Origin: Botryosphaeria dothidea
Taxonomy: Eukaryota > Ascomycota > Dothideomycetes > Botryosphaeriales > Botryosphaeriaceae
Direction: 5' to 3'
Length of the DNA stretch: 64,000 nt
NCBI GenBank assembly: GCA_011503125.2
Contig: WWBZ02000007.1
Span: 1,178,001-1,242,000, forward strand
Each line of letters starts with the position of its first letter. Positions within the stretch are counted from its first letter, which is position 1. Below the pieces are notes generated by a model. The model was not told where the DNA came from, ran no database searches, and saw nothing but the letters and a program-made list of their open reading frames with translations. Made by a program: the position numbers and the translations under genes. Shown here piece by piece: positions 1-9,639 of this stretch.

Positions 1-198
1 ATTAAATAAGAGGCAAATGATAAGCTAGCGTTGAACTTCCCTTAGTATGCTCAGTGTATGCCTTGATCCTACCATGACGCCCTCCGCGTGCATGTATTCT
101 GGTCATTATTCCATCGGACCAAAGTAATGACACGTGGGGTATCTGTAGATCTTGGTCTGGCTCTAGTCCCAGCAGAAAGGCTTCGTCAAGTCCAGCTC

Positions 199-950
199 TC
201 AACGCCACCCACACTGAGACCATTGGGCTTCTTCTTCTCCTGCTGGCAGATACAGGCCGTTGGTGTAGAGGAGTATGTCTTTCCCGAACGACCCGATTTC
301 GTCCATCATCGCCGAGAACTTCTCATCAACAAGCAGCTCCTTGAGGCGCTTGCTCGCAACCTGCACGACCGCATCCCTCAAGCCGCGGTCTCAGTCTGGC
401 GTTGATTTGTAGATGGCTTGGACGACCGGTGCGAGTATGTGGCCGGGTACTTTGTCTTTGGCGCTCTGGCGGAATGCGGCCTTCTTGAGGCCGCTGAGGG
501 CGTAGACCTCGCCCATTGTGTACACGGATGTATGGAAAAGCAGGGCTGCGAGTTTGTCGTCTGGTTTTGGGGCAGTATATTGGGAGGTGTAGAGGTAACG
601 GATCATTGCTTTGACGACCTCAGGGGAATCTTCCGTGAGCCTGATGGCGTTTTCTTTGGACTCCTGTCAATTTTGGGGGTTAGTCACCGTAAGTAAACAA
701 CGATCTTATGATTCGCTCCCGAAGGGGGGGTTTTTTTACCTTCATTCTCAGTGTAGAGCTGAACGAATTGGCCAAGACTTTGCTCTGGCTGAGGACGAGC
801 TTGTGGCATTTCAACTTTTGGCCGTTCGAGCAGATGACCTCGATGTCGGGGTGAATCTTCGAGTCAAAGAGGCTGGCATGTGTGAGCACGTGATATGATC
901 CGCCCGCAGAGGGATGCGTACTCGTGCAGTGTGGCTCTGAGCTGTGTCAT
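199..950 (-). pseudogene. BTB-1: BTB/POZ-zinc ribbon paralogue with premature stop
   Basis: Exons read as 950-922, 872-740 and 663-199. The product starts MTQLRATLHD and runs into a BTB fold (HPDIEVICSNGQ, KCHKLVLSQS, then AIRLTED and MIRYLYTSQY). BTB proteins of this type often act as adaptors, for example for cullin-3 ligases; the role here is unknown. At 393-391 the frame hits TGA exactly where BTB-2 has CGA (STPVRDRNLRD versus STPD-stop-DRGLRD); the frame then stays open with clear homology (LKELLVDEKFSAMMDEIGSFGKD) to a second stop at 199. The zinc ribbon seen in the paralogues cannot be recognised. CGA to TGA is a single C-to-T change, as produced by repeat-induced point mutation. The alternative is a sequencing error or a truncated but expressed protein. 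Exon sizes and intron phases match the other five paralogues. Confidence 0.6.
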
Positions 951-1656
951 ATGATCATCCGGGAAGAGGGAAGACATTTCCATGAAGCAGACTTGGGCGT
1001 GATGCGGTTCGGTTTCTGGAGCGAGCTGCAGAAGGTGGTGTGAATAAATTCAAAGACAGGGTTTGGTCAAAATTTTGCACGGAACGCAAGACCCTGGATA
1101 GACACGTCACGTAACCAAGAATCGACATCGAATTGTTGAGATTCCCATAGCTCACAGCAAAGATTGAAATCCAGTATTTACACCTGGGTCATGTATGACT
1201 TCATCCCTTCGTTTTCCTGCACTGTGGCTCTCTGCGATCCCTCCCCATAATGACCCTTTCGTACCTCATGAATCATAGACTTGCCTGTATTTCATAGCAA
1301 TTATCCTTTAGCCTAAACTCATATTATCATAAATGCGCACGAGAAACCAGTAACTTGAGGCTACGGTAAAGCGATAGCATAGACAAAGGCAACAATATTT
1401 GTCGGCCTGTTGGCAAGCACTCCGTGTTCTTTTCATGACTTTGACCCCGTTTAGCAGCTAAGCCTTGTATATCTATCTGGTGACCCTCCCGATCCAGTGT
1501 TGCAAGAGAAGCCCGCTGTGATATTTTACTAGCGAAAAGGCAGATAAAAGCTCCATCCTTAGTCAGAAATCTAGCAACCCATGCTAAGCAGAGCAAGGTG
1601 AAGCGGAGCGAGGAGCACCAGACCGTTGCCTCCAACCTTCACCATGGGGTAGTTGA
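951..1656. other. Intergenic, BTB-1 to BTB-2
   Basis: No supported gene. It is the upstream region of BTB-1 and the downstream region of BTB-2; only short open frames without recognisable motifs are present. Confidence 0.5.
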
Positions 1657-2545
1657 TTATATAGCTGTTCCGCAGCTTGGGCAATACCAGGCCGGCATAC
1701 TGTTGTAGCTGTGTTTTTGCACATACTGCTCCTTCCGGACCGTGGTAATGACACCGCACCAGCGGCAGACAACGAAATTGCCTTCCTTACCCCTTTCTAA
1801 TTCTTCCGCCCCCCGAATTTTGAGAAGGAGATCTTTCCCGAAGGGACCAACACCATCCATCATCTCTATGAAGTGCTTGTTCTTGAGGAGATCATTCAGC
1901 CGCCTCACTACCACACACACTGCGGTATCTCTCAGATTTCGGTCTCGAACAGGCGTCGATTCGTATATGAGTTTGATGGCTGGTGCCAGGACGTCGCCCG
2001 TGAGTAGTTCGGGCTGCCCATTCATCTCGAGGAAGCGCTGCCTGGATAGGTGCTTGAGACCTTCGATGGCGTAGATCTCGCCGATGGCATACATGGATAC
2101 ATGGAACAAGAGCGTTCCGCCTTTGTCGTTTGCGCCGTCGATGCCGGTCGAGTAATCAAAGGTGTAAAGGTATTCAAGCATGGCATTGATGGTGGTCGGG
2201 TCATCATGAGTGAGCTCAATAACGCCCTCTTTGGCCTCCTATTGAGAATTTCATTGTTAGCGGTAGCGGTTATTGCATGTGGAGTACCGCGCGATGTTCA
2301 CCTTGAAACCTAGAGCGGAGTCAAAGGACGTAGCAAAGACCTCGTTCTGGCTGAGGACCAGCTTGTGGCATTTGTGCTTTTCGCCGTTGGCGCAGAGAAC
2401 TTCGATGTCGGAGTAGATTTCGGAGTCCAAGACACTTACGAGGATCAGCGGGAGCTCATGACATGGCAGGTAAGTGAAGTGGTCCGCACCTCCTCATCTT
2501 GGCCTTCAGCGGATCTAGATAGTCATGTTCAGGCGTCGAAGGCAT
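1657..2545 (-). CDS. BTB-2: BTB/POZ protein with C-terminal zinc ribbon
   Basis: Three exons, 2545-2490, 2434-2302 and 2238-1657, close in frame to give 256 aa (intron phases 2 and 0). The start is the ATG at 2545 (MPSTPEHDYLDPLKAK). The BTB domain spans about residues 20-110: YSDIEVLCANGEKHKCHKLVL, then GVIELTHDDPTTINAMLEYLY. A helical middle part follows. The C-terminus has CRWCG ... WYCPSCGTAI, a two-CxxC zinc ribbon. Such proteins are presumed adaptors in protein complexes; no catalytic residues are seen and no partner can be named. Exon 2 is 133 nt, the same length as in BTB-1, BTB-5 and BTB-6. The gene appears intact. Confidence 0.8.
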
Positions 2546-2965
2546 TGTGCGACGCCTTTGAGCTTTCAAGCGCCGTTTCGGATTCGTGTGTTGAGCGGCC
2601 GCGGTGGTTGTTGGTGTTCGATGTGAAAGAAGGTCGTGGAAGAAGAGTCTGTCTAAAATATATGGAGCATGGCGGTCATGTGATGACGGATAACTGAAGT
2701 GAATGGCTTATGGCTCTCACTTTGTTTGTGCCCTCTTACCTCAAACAAAGACTTTTGAGTAGCCGGGTGAATTAGCAATCATTTTATAGCCTCCATTATG
2801 TTCATTGAGCTAATAAAATTTGGATATAATTTAGTATTGAAGCAAAACGCCTCCAGAATAATCTCAGAGGGCCTGCAGCATTTCCGATATCAATTTTCGG
2901 AGGGTGCCCTCAATCAAAAGCAATTCCCTCACTCCCAGTTTTCATATTTGCCATTTTGCCTCACT
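2546..2965. other. Intergenic, BTB-2 to BTB-3
   Basis: 420 bases, AT-richer than the flanking genes. It serves as the BTB-2 promoter and the BTB-3 3' region. Nothing else recognised. Confidence 0.5.
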
Positions 2966-3896
2966 TCACACGACCTGATTTTCCCCAGCTTTCATCACCT
3001 TCTCCCAGTTCTCTCCCGTCTCCTTGGTGCCGCAGGCCGAGCAGCAGGTGGTGTTTGAGAGAGGACTGCGCAAGACCATTTCAACATCCTCATGGCAGGC
3101 TCCACACGTGTATACCAAAACTCGCTCAGCCCGAGCTTCCAACCTTGTCTGAAACTCCACCTTTTCCGCTCTGTCACCCTTAAACGCTTTGACAATGTCC
3201 CCCCAGGCGTGATACCCCCGCTTCGGTGGGTCCACAATTCTTTTGTCCCCAAGCAAGTCGCCCATACGCTCAACAGCCGTCTTGATCAGAAGAGGGCGAA
3301 GAAGTTTGTCACCGGGTGATAGGGAAGGCAAGAGGTTGAAAATACTATCCCTGACGTCACTCCAGTCTTCGCGGAGTAATTGATGGAATTTGTGAACGAC
3401 GAGCTCCTTTAGACCTCGTATCGCGAGTGACCCGGCCAGGATGTAGATACTACCATGGTATTCAATCCATCCGGCCACTCCGGAGTAGTTAGGCTCCTGG
3501 ACAGTGTAGTTTCCATCATACATGAACTGCAGTATGGCCTCCATGTAGTTTCTGTTGATATTTGTGAAGTCCAATATGGGAACTTGTACCGACGGATGGT
3601 CCTATGAGAGAAGAGAATGTAAGTTCAAATCTATAGCCAAAAAAAAAAAATTGGTGGTGCGCAGCGCCTTCACCTGCGCTTTAAGAGCCCATTTGAACCG
3701 CTTGCTCTGTGTGCACACGACATTCTTGTGAACTTCAAATGGTGGGCCGTCACCGACGCTGATCTTCAAGTCCGTATAATCCTTGCCAAAGAACCTGTTG
3801 AACGCGTGTGTAAGCCATTTGATCGGGTGAGACGCCTCAAGTCACTTACTCGCTTAGGCTTCTTTTGAGGCCGCGATAATCTCTTTCCGGCTCCAT
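2966..3896 (-). CDS. BTB-3: BTB/POZ protein with C-terminal zinc ribbon
   Basis: Exons 3896-3850, 3794-3674 and 3601-2966 give 267 aa, starting MEPERDYRGLKRSLSEFF. The BTB part contains YTDLKISVGDGPPFEVHKNV and AILQFMYDGNYTV; the C-terminus holds YTCGACHEDVEM ... CCSACGTKE, a zinc ribbon. It keeps the family plan (intron 1 phase 2, intron 2 phase 0), but exon 2 is 121 nt instead of 133 and the sequence is the most divergent of the six. The spacer after the BTB domain differs (PKRGYHAWGDIV). No disrupted codon is visible. Function unknown; an adaptor role is inferred from the domain only. Confidence 0.8.
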
Positions 3897-3946
3897 GTTG
3901 GCTACCAGTCCCGGTGTACCGCTCGGTGATGTTGTGCTAGTGAGAT

Positions 3947-3980
3947 ATGTGTGGGTGTGTGGGTGTGGTTGTGGGTGTGG
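3947..3980. repeat. GT-rich low-complexity tract
   Basis: An imperfect run of TGTGTGGG units about 50 bases upstream of the BTB-3 start codon (it reads CA-rich on the coding strand). Confidence 0.6.
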
Positions 3981-4146
3981 AGGAAACTTCGAGCAAACGG
4001 AGCCCCGGATTGTGTTTTTAATGACCACCCAGAAAAGCTAATCCAGATTGGGAAAGCAGATCGTAGAAAGGAAGGATCAGGTTCGTTGATACCGAAGTGA
4101 GCGGATGAGAGTGAAGAAAAACATGCCGGGTGGAATCATTGTTTGG

Positions 4147-4200
4147 TAGGGAGTTGAAGCAGTCATCCGGACGTGAATGTCATGAGTCTGGCTGAACATT
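4147..4200 (+). repeat. Half copy of fold-back element (left arm plus loop)
   Basis: Begins TAGGGAGTTGAAGC and continues with ATCCGGACGTGAATGT, matching the left arm of the elements at 54.7 and 59.9 kb at about 29 of 34 positions. The next bases share TGTCATG and CTGAACA with the loop of the 54.7 kb copy. A convincing right arm is missing. It lies about 100 bases beyond the stop codon of the decarboxylase gene. Confidence 0.65.
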
Positions 4201-4298
4201 GATCGAAGGCAAGTCAAATCTTCATCCATCTAGCCTCTTTGTACTTTGTCAGGCTACGAAAGCATCTCGACAATTCCGAGAGGTCTCCATCTCATCCA

Positions 4299-6020
4299 TC
4301 ACGACCCCTCACCCAGCCGCTGCCTCTCCCTCTGCAACAAACTTAGTAATGGCCCCTTCGGCGCATCCTCCTTCCCCATCACTAACTCCACCATCCGCAA
4401 TCCCTCCCCGCTCACCAACCGCTCATCCCGCAATCCCTCCTCCAACTGCCCCCACGTCCGCACCTCCGCCGTATACGCCTCCTCGTCCGCTCCGAAAAAC
4501 TCCGGTGCCTTCAGATACCGCCACCGCCCGACATCGTTGTACCCCTCCCGCAGCCCGTGAATGCACCGCTCAATCGTATACCCGTCGTTGTTCACCACGA
4601 ACACCACCAGCCCCAGCCCCTCCTTCACCACCGTCCCCAGCTCCTGCACCGTCATCTGCAGGCTCCCGTCCCCGATGAACAGCACCGTCCGCCCCCCGCC
4701 CCCGGCCTCGCGCTGCGCCCGCGCCGCCCCGACCGCGGCGGGCAGCATGTACCCGATGGACAGCCAGGTGGCCGGCGCGAAGAGGCGCGCGCGCGGCGGC
4801 AGCCGCATCTCGCGTACGCCGTGCCCGCTCGTGCCGGTCTCGCCGAGCACGACGTCGCCGGCGCGGAGGAAGGCGCCGGCGAGGAGGCGCCAGAGTTTGT
4901 CGTGGTCGAGGCGCTCCGAGGCGCTCACGTCGGCGAAGGCGAGGGTGGTGTCGCGGGTGAGTTTGGTTGGGGGCGGACGTGTGGGCGCGAGCGTGCCAGC
5001 CGCGGCGAGCGCGGCGAGCTTGAAGACAAGCGGCTTGAGGGGCACGTCGCGGAAGGCGTGGCGGGCATCCGAGCCGAAGGTGAGGCTGTCGTCGGAGAAG
5101 GCGAGGGTGGTGGCGGGCGGCGGGATGGCGGCGTAGTTGTAGCTGTTGGTGGAGCTGAAGTGCGGGCCGAAGCAGAGGATGGGGCTGGCGGTGCTGAAGA
5201 GGGACTTTGTGTCGGCGGTGGCGAAGGGCCCGCGGTAGACGCCGTGGAAGTTGGGGAGGGACTCGTCGAGCAGGCCCTTTCCGAAGGCAGTGGTCCAGGT
5301 GGGCCAGTTGGTGGCGGCGCTGAGGCGTTGCACTTCGTCGACGATGCCGAGGGCTCTGGTTTCGCCGTCGACGAGGATGATGGGGCAGTCTGAAGATTGG
5401 ATCTTTTCCACGATGTAGGAGAGTGCCTTGTCTAGAGCCGGGGTCGGTACGGCGTCTGGTATTTGGATCTTGTCTTGGAGTCGGGCTGCGGCAACAGGTG
5501 CGGCGACCAAATCCACAGGGACTTCGATGTACACCGGCCGACTTTGCAAGATGCACTGCGTTAGGACATGATCGATCTGCTCGGCCCCGGTCCTTGGGTC
5601 TCTGAGGCTGGCTTGAGCAACGGTGACATGGGTGTACATTTGGCCAAAACGGCGGTAGTTCCCATCGTTGAATGTGTGGTGTATCAAGAGTCCTGCATCC
5701 TGAGATGCTCGCGGCGGGGTTCCGACAATGTGCACAACAGCCGCTCGTTCGGCATAGGCTCCGGCGACGGCGTTGATTGCGGAGAGTTCGCCAACTCCGA
5801 AGGTGGTGATGATGGCGCCAACGCCTTTGATACGCGCATATCCATCAGCGGCGTACCCAGCGTTCAGCTCATTGGCGTTTCCCACCCAATGCAGTCCCGT
5901 GGGCTCGACATAGTCTAGCAGACTGAGGTTAAAGTCACCTGGAACACCATGGATGGCGCCGACGCCCAGCTGCTTTAGGCGTGTGAACAAATACTCTGCC
6001 AACTTCACAGTGGGGGTCAT
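4299..6020 (-). CDS. Thiamine-diphosphate 2-oxo-acid decarboxylase (pyruvate / phenylpyruvate / indolepyruvate type)
   Basis: Single exon, 573 aa from the ATG at 6020 (MTPTVKLAEYLF); the frame is open upstream of that ATG, but the sequence there is not family-like. It decarboxylates 2-oxo acids to aldehydes in the cytosol. Visible motifs: GVPGDFNLSLLDYVE near residue 25, the catalytic-Glu block NANELNAGYAADGYAR near 50, the HH pair in LLIHHTFNDGN near 115, and the ThDP/Mg site GDGS ... NNDGYTIE near 455-485. The HH block (HTFNDGNY) differs from the classical fermentative form. The divergent neighbour is an aromatic-type aminotransferase, so an Ehrlich-pathway role (ARO10-like: phenylpyruvate or indolepyruvate to aldehyde) is inferred. 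Ordinary pyruvate decarboxylase remains possible. Confidence 0.88.
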   Translation of the reverse strand: MTPTVKLAEYLFTRLKQLGVGAIHGVPGDFNLSLLDYVEPTGLHWVGNANELNAGYAADGYARIKGVGAIITTFGVGELSAINAVAGAYAERAAVVHIVGTPPRASQDAGLLIHHTFNDGNYRRFGQMYTHVTVAQASLRDPRTGAEQIDHVLTQCILQSRPVYIEVPVDLVAAPVAAARLQDKIQIPDAVPTPALDKALSYIVEKIQSSDCPIILVDGETRALGIVDEVQRLSAATNWPTWTTAFGKGLLDESLPNFHGVYRGPFATADTKSLFSTASPILCFGPHFSSTNSYNYAAIPPPATTLAFSDDSLTFGSDARHAFRDVPLKPLVFKLAALAAAGTLAPTRPPPTKLTRDTTLAFADVSASERLDHDKLWRLLAGAFLRAGDVVLGETGTSGHGVREMRLPPRARLFAPATWLSIGYMLPAAVGAARAQREAGGGGRTVLFIGDGSLQMTVQELGTVVKEGLGLVVFVVNNDGYTIERCIHGLREGYNDVGRWRYLKAPEFFGADEEAYTAEVRTWGQLEEGLRDERLVSGEGLRMVELVMGKEDAPKGPLLSLLQRERQRLGEGS

Positions 6021-6470
6021 CTTGACCGGCGATCTCAACGGTTGCGGGAGTATCTTGAGAGCCACTCCGGGTAATATCAAAGTGCTGTCTGTGGAGAGGG
6101 TCAGTGGCAATAAAAAGAAGTTGAACAGAATGAAGGATAGAGCCAGTAGATTTTCCGTTTTATAGTTGGATGGTTCAGGCAATCGTGTTGCTCAGTGGAG
6201 GGGTGCAGGCGGTTTAGCAGTAGTAAATATCCGTGCAACTGAAGCCATCATTCCGGCTACTCCGACTACGCCGACTACTCCGACCATGCAGCATGCTGCA
6301 GCCCGAAAATGCATCCCACTTTTGACACTACCCCGACTACGCCAGCTGTTTTAGAGATAAGCGTCGATACAGGCGCGATAGCAAGGGTAGATAAAGGGAT
6401 GAAATCACTATAGGGAGCTTGAGATGTAGCTATCCGAATATTCCATCTCATCCTCAACCTACCCGGAGAT
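6021..6470. promoter_or_regulatory. Shared divergent promoter of decarboxylase and aminotransferase
   Basis: 450 bases separate the two divergent start codons. Near the middle, CCG triplets start at 6253, 6262, 6271 and 6280, exactly 9 nt apart (units CCGGCTACT, CCGACTACG, CCGACTACT, CCGACCATG). Tandem CCG half-sites are typical targets of Zn2Cys6 factors. In yeast, Aro80 acts on ARO9 and ARO10 through repeated CCG sites, as I recall with 7-nt rather than 6-nt spacers. Function here is inferred. Confidence 0.5.
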
Positions 6471-7964
6471 ATGCTGCACCAGAAGATCTCCGCGCTGGAG
6501 AAGAGACGCCTGCAATCTCAGCCTCTTCCAACAGGCATCGCTCCATACACCTCCTCAAGCTTCTTCAAGACCCAGTCACCCAATTCGAAGCCAAAGGCGA
6601 AGCGCTGGGATCACCGGTTCAGCCTCGACACCCAGAAGCAGAATGCTTCGATCTTGAAGGCAGCTGCCAGAACAGAGGACACCACGAGGATCATCACACT
6701 GGGAACCGGAAGACCTGCCTCCGAACTCTATCCATGGAGCTCTATGATCATGCGCGGGAAAGAGGGCAGCTGTGGTCGAAGTGAGAAGAATCTACCAATG
6801 TCATGCTCCGCTGGTGAGAGCGCGTATGACCTGTCTCTTGCTCTGAACTACGGCTATGCCGCCGGCTCTCCGCAGATTCTTCGCTTCATCACCGAGCATG
6901 TTGAATTGATTCATGAGCCTCCGTACGACGACTGGGAGTGCTCCCTGACGTGCGGAACCACCTCTGCCATTGACGCCGCGTTGCGGATGTTCTGCAACCG
7001 TGGCGACTGGGTACTTGTGGAGGAATATACCTACTCAGGTACTATTGCTGCTGTCAAGGCGCAAGGGCTGAATGTTCTTGGGGTGAAGATGGATGCGCGC
7101 GGTCTCGTACCGGAGGATTTGGATGTGAAGCTCAGGGCATGGAATCCCTCCAAAGGAAAGAAACCGTTCGTCTTGTACACGATTCCGTCTGGTCAGAACC
7201 CGACCGGCACGACGCAAGATACCGAGAGACGAAAAGCCATCTACGAGGTTGCAGAGAAGCACGATATTTATATCATCGAAGACGACCCGTATTACTTTCT
7301 GCAGTTGGGGGACAACACGCGGGATGACTCTTCAATCAAGACATCCATCGATGAGTACGTGGAGAGTCTTCCAGTCTCTTACCTTTCCCTAGATGTATCT
7401 GGCCGAGTCATGCGCTTGGAGACAACGTCCAAGATTCTGGCCCCCGGACTTCGCTGTGGATGGATGACAGCAAGCTCCCAAATCGTGGACAAGTTTCTGG
7501 CACACACAGAAAATAGCACTTGTTTCCCGAGCGGTCCTTCGCAAGTTATGCTTTACAAGCTCTTGGATGAGACATGGGGCCATGAGGGTTTCTTGAAATG
7601 GCTAGGTCAGCTGTCTTTTCAGTACCGCACTCGCCGGAACATTCTGCTTGATGCTTGTCAACGCTTTCTTCCCTCAGACATATGCACCTGGACTGTTCCT
7701 TCGGAAGGAATGTTTCTCTGGATAAACCTGGACTTACGCCAGCATCCCGAGGCCCGGCTGAAATGTTCTCCGCATGACTACTCGGCGATTGAAGACCGTA
7801 TCTTTGCCGATGCCAAGCAGAAAGGGGTTTTGGTCAGCAAGGGCAGCTGGTTTGCCGCCAATAAACACCGACCATACGGTGTTTCTTTCCGTCTGACATT
7901 TGCAGCTGCTGCTCAAGATGATTTGGATGAAGCTATCGAGCGATTCGGGGAGACTTTACAGTAA
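6471..7964 (+). CDS. PLP-dependent aromatic / 2-aminoadipate-type aminotransferase
   Basis: Single exon, 497 aa. Class I/II aminotransferase fold of the ARO8/ARO9-kynurenine aminotransferase branch: LSLALNYGYAAGSPQILRFI near residues 120-140, YTIPSGQNPTGTT near 240, DDPYYFLQL near 270, the Schiff-base lysine in TTSKILAPGLRCGW near 320, and the C-terminal YGVSFRLTFAAA with the substrate-carboxylate Arg. It would convert Trp, Phe or Tyr to the 2-oxo acid using PLP. Paired head to head with a 2-oxo-acid decarboxylase, the two steps would yield aromatic aldehydes (then fusel alcohols or, from Trp, an indole-3-acetic acid precursor). Substrate choice cannot be read from sequence. Confidence 0.88.
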   Translation: MLHQKISALEKRRLQSQPLPTGIAPYTSSSFFKTQSPNSKPKAKRWDHRFSLDTQKQNASILKAAARTEDTTRIITLGTGRPASELYPWSSMIMRGKEGSCGRSEKNLPMSCSAGESAYDLSLALNYGYAAGSPQILRFITEHVELIHEPPYDDWECSLTCGTTSAIDAALRMFCNRGDWVLVEEYTYSGTIAAVKAQGLNVLGVKMDARGLVPEDLDVKLRAWNPSKGKKPFVLYTIPSGQNPTGTTQDTERRKAIYEVAEKHDIYIIEDDPYYFLQLGDNTRDDSSIKTSIDEYVESLPVSYLSLDVSGRVMRLETTSKILAPGLRCGWMTASSQIVDKFLAHTENSTCFPSGPSQVMLYKLLDETWGHEGFLKWLGQLSFQYRTRRNILLDACQRFLPSDICTWTVPSEGMFLWINLDLRQHPEARLKCSPHDYSAIEDRIFADAKQKGVLVSKGSWFAANKHRPYGVSFRLTFAAAAQDDLDEAIERFGETLQ

Positions 7965-8444
7965 GAGGGCATCAACTCACGCATTGACAGTGCATATTAG
8001 GATTATGCCATTCAACTACTTCAAGACTCTGGGTGTGACTTGTTCATCGCCGAAAAGTTCACTCCGCGGTGTTGTGATCAGTAGAAGTAATTCCAGCGTT
8101 CATCCTCCTGGGCCCCTGTGCTTGTGACCATCAGTCCAACGTTCCGTTACGCTCATAACGGAATCTGTCCGTGAATCCATAGCTCAACCAAACATTTATC
8201 GGTCTCGTGCTAGATTTTCGGCTTCTGCTTCTCAAAGGGCAGGGTGTGCGAGACGTGTGCTGTTGCTCGAAACCCTAATCAATGCGAAGACCAAATCTAT
8301 CCGGAACACACAAAGTGAAAGACCACAACTTATGAGCGACGGTGACCTCTTTATGAGGGTAACGTAGCTCTACGAGCTGAAGCAAACTTTAGTTTGACTT
8401 TTTTGTCCGTCCTCCTTTGCCCATTTTACTTCTATCACCATCAC
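7965..8444. other. Intergenic, aminotransferase to BTB-4
   Basis: Convergent 3' region. No gene or repeat recognised. Confidence 0.5.
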
Positions 8445-9639
8445 TCAAACCTCATCGGTTTCACCTTCCTCGTGCTCATTGTCATCCTCGCTGGTATCAT
8501 CCTCGCTGGAAGCATCCTCATCCGTATCCTCGTTCATGGCATTCAATGCCGCGTGCCAAGCCAGGGAGTCGCCAAAAACGGCTTCTAAGTCGTCGTCGGT
8601 GCCATCTCCGCTAAAGGCATCATAGCCCCCAGGAATTGTGCTGCTTTTCGATGGATTGGAAATGCTGCGCTACTACCAGACAGTCGACAGCTCAAAGCAA
8701 GCGGGGCAAGGATAATGCCGACTCTCCGCGGTAGACGGCAAGAAGACCTTCACGTCGGCATCACAATGAATGCACGAAGTAGTGACGACTCGGTTGGCGA
8801 TAACACGCGCGCGGCAATCCTTCTCCACTTGTAGCTGGTAGGCGCTGGCCTTGCGTGCGAGCTGCGCATTGACTTCGTACGTCTTCGACAACATCTCGGA
8901 CTGGAAAGACTCAAGAACGCCCGCTTCCTTCAGCTCGTTGCAAAACGACTTGGCCTGCACGGTGAGTTGGAACTCCTTGGCGCCCCAGTCCATGATGAGT
9001 TCGCGGAGGCCCTTGTCGGTGTCAGGAGTTTTCTCGAAGATGTCGATCACGAACTTGGCGAAGTTCTTCTCGTAGACTTTCCCTCCATTTCCTGGGGTAT
9101 ATAGCGTGCGTTTAAAATCACCCAAGGCGTGGTCCTGCAATCCTTTCATTCGGTACATGCCGGCTGTGGCGTAGACGTCGGTGGAGAAGTAGCTTGGTCG
9201 AGAATCGAGCTGCCGAATCCGCGCCGCTCATAATCCTCGGTGCACATGTATTCCACGATGGCTCGCATGGTGAGTGGATTGTCGGCGGAGAGGTCAATTA
9301 TGTTCTCTTGGGCTTCCTAGAAGTGAAAGTCAGGAGATTTTTTTTTTAATATCGATCGAGTTTCCAGAGGACAGAGTGAGCTCCGCGCCTTGAAACTGCC
9401 TTTGCCGTTCTTAAACGCAGTGGCGAAGAAGTCGCTCCGAGAGCAGACGGTCTTCTGATGGCAGTGGATAATCTAGTCGCCGTGGAGCTTGATTCGCATG
9501 TCCGTCGTCTCGATATGCTCCTTGCTCAGTTCATCTCCATGGATATGGCTGTTGAGTGGCTAGGTGAATTAGAACAAGAACGCAGTATTTACTTTATCAT
9601 AGCCCTGTGGAGGGCTTCATTATCGTCAAAATAGTCCAT
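8445..9639 (-). pseudogene. BTB-4: disrupted BTB/POZ-zinc ribbon paralogue
   Basis: Exons 9639-9593, 9524-9389 and 9316-8445 follow the family plan (MDYFDDNEALHRAMI; ATAFKNGKGSFK; NIIDLSADNPLTM). Four lesions are visible. An in-frame TAG sits in exon 2 (LHGD-stop-IIHCH) where BTB-5 has a coding residue. There is a one-base frameshift near 9193 between GFGSSILDQA and YFSTDVYATAGMY. Two consecutive TAG codons at 8675-8670 lie after the zinc ribbon (CIHCD ... YPCPACFEL). Beyond them the same frame stays open for 75 codons of very acidic sequence ending EHEEGETDEV. The donor of intron 2 reads GC (AAG-GCGCGG). All three stops could be CAG changed to TAG. The acidic tail is not seen in the other copies. 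Confidence 0.65.

Larger units (their letters stand above)
3897..4298. other. Intergenic, BTB-3 to decarboxylase
   Basis: Holds the GT-rich tract and the half copy of the fold-back repeat. No gene seen. Confidence 0.5.

Noticed and set aside
4557..5556. Long open frames on both strands inside the decarboxylase gene
   Set aside because: Shadows of the GC-rich coding sequence; Arg/Gly/Ala-rich without motifs.
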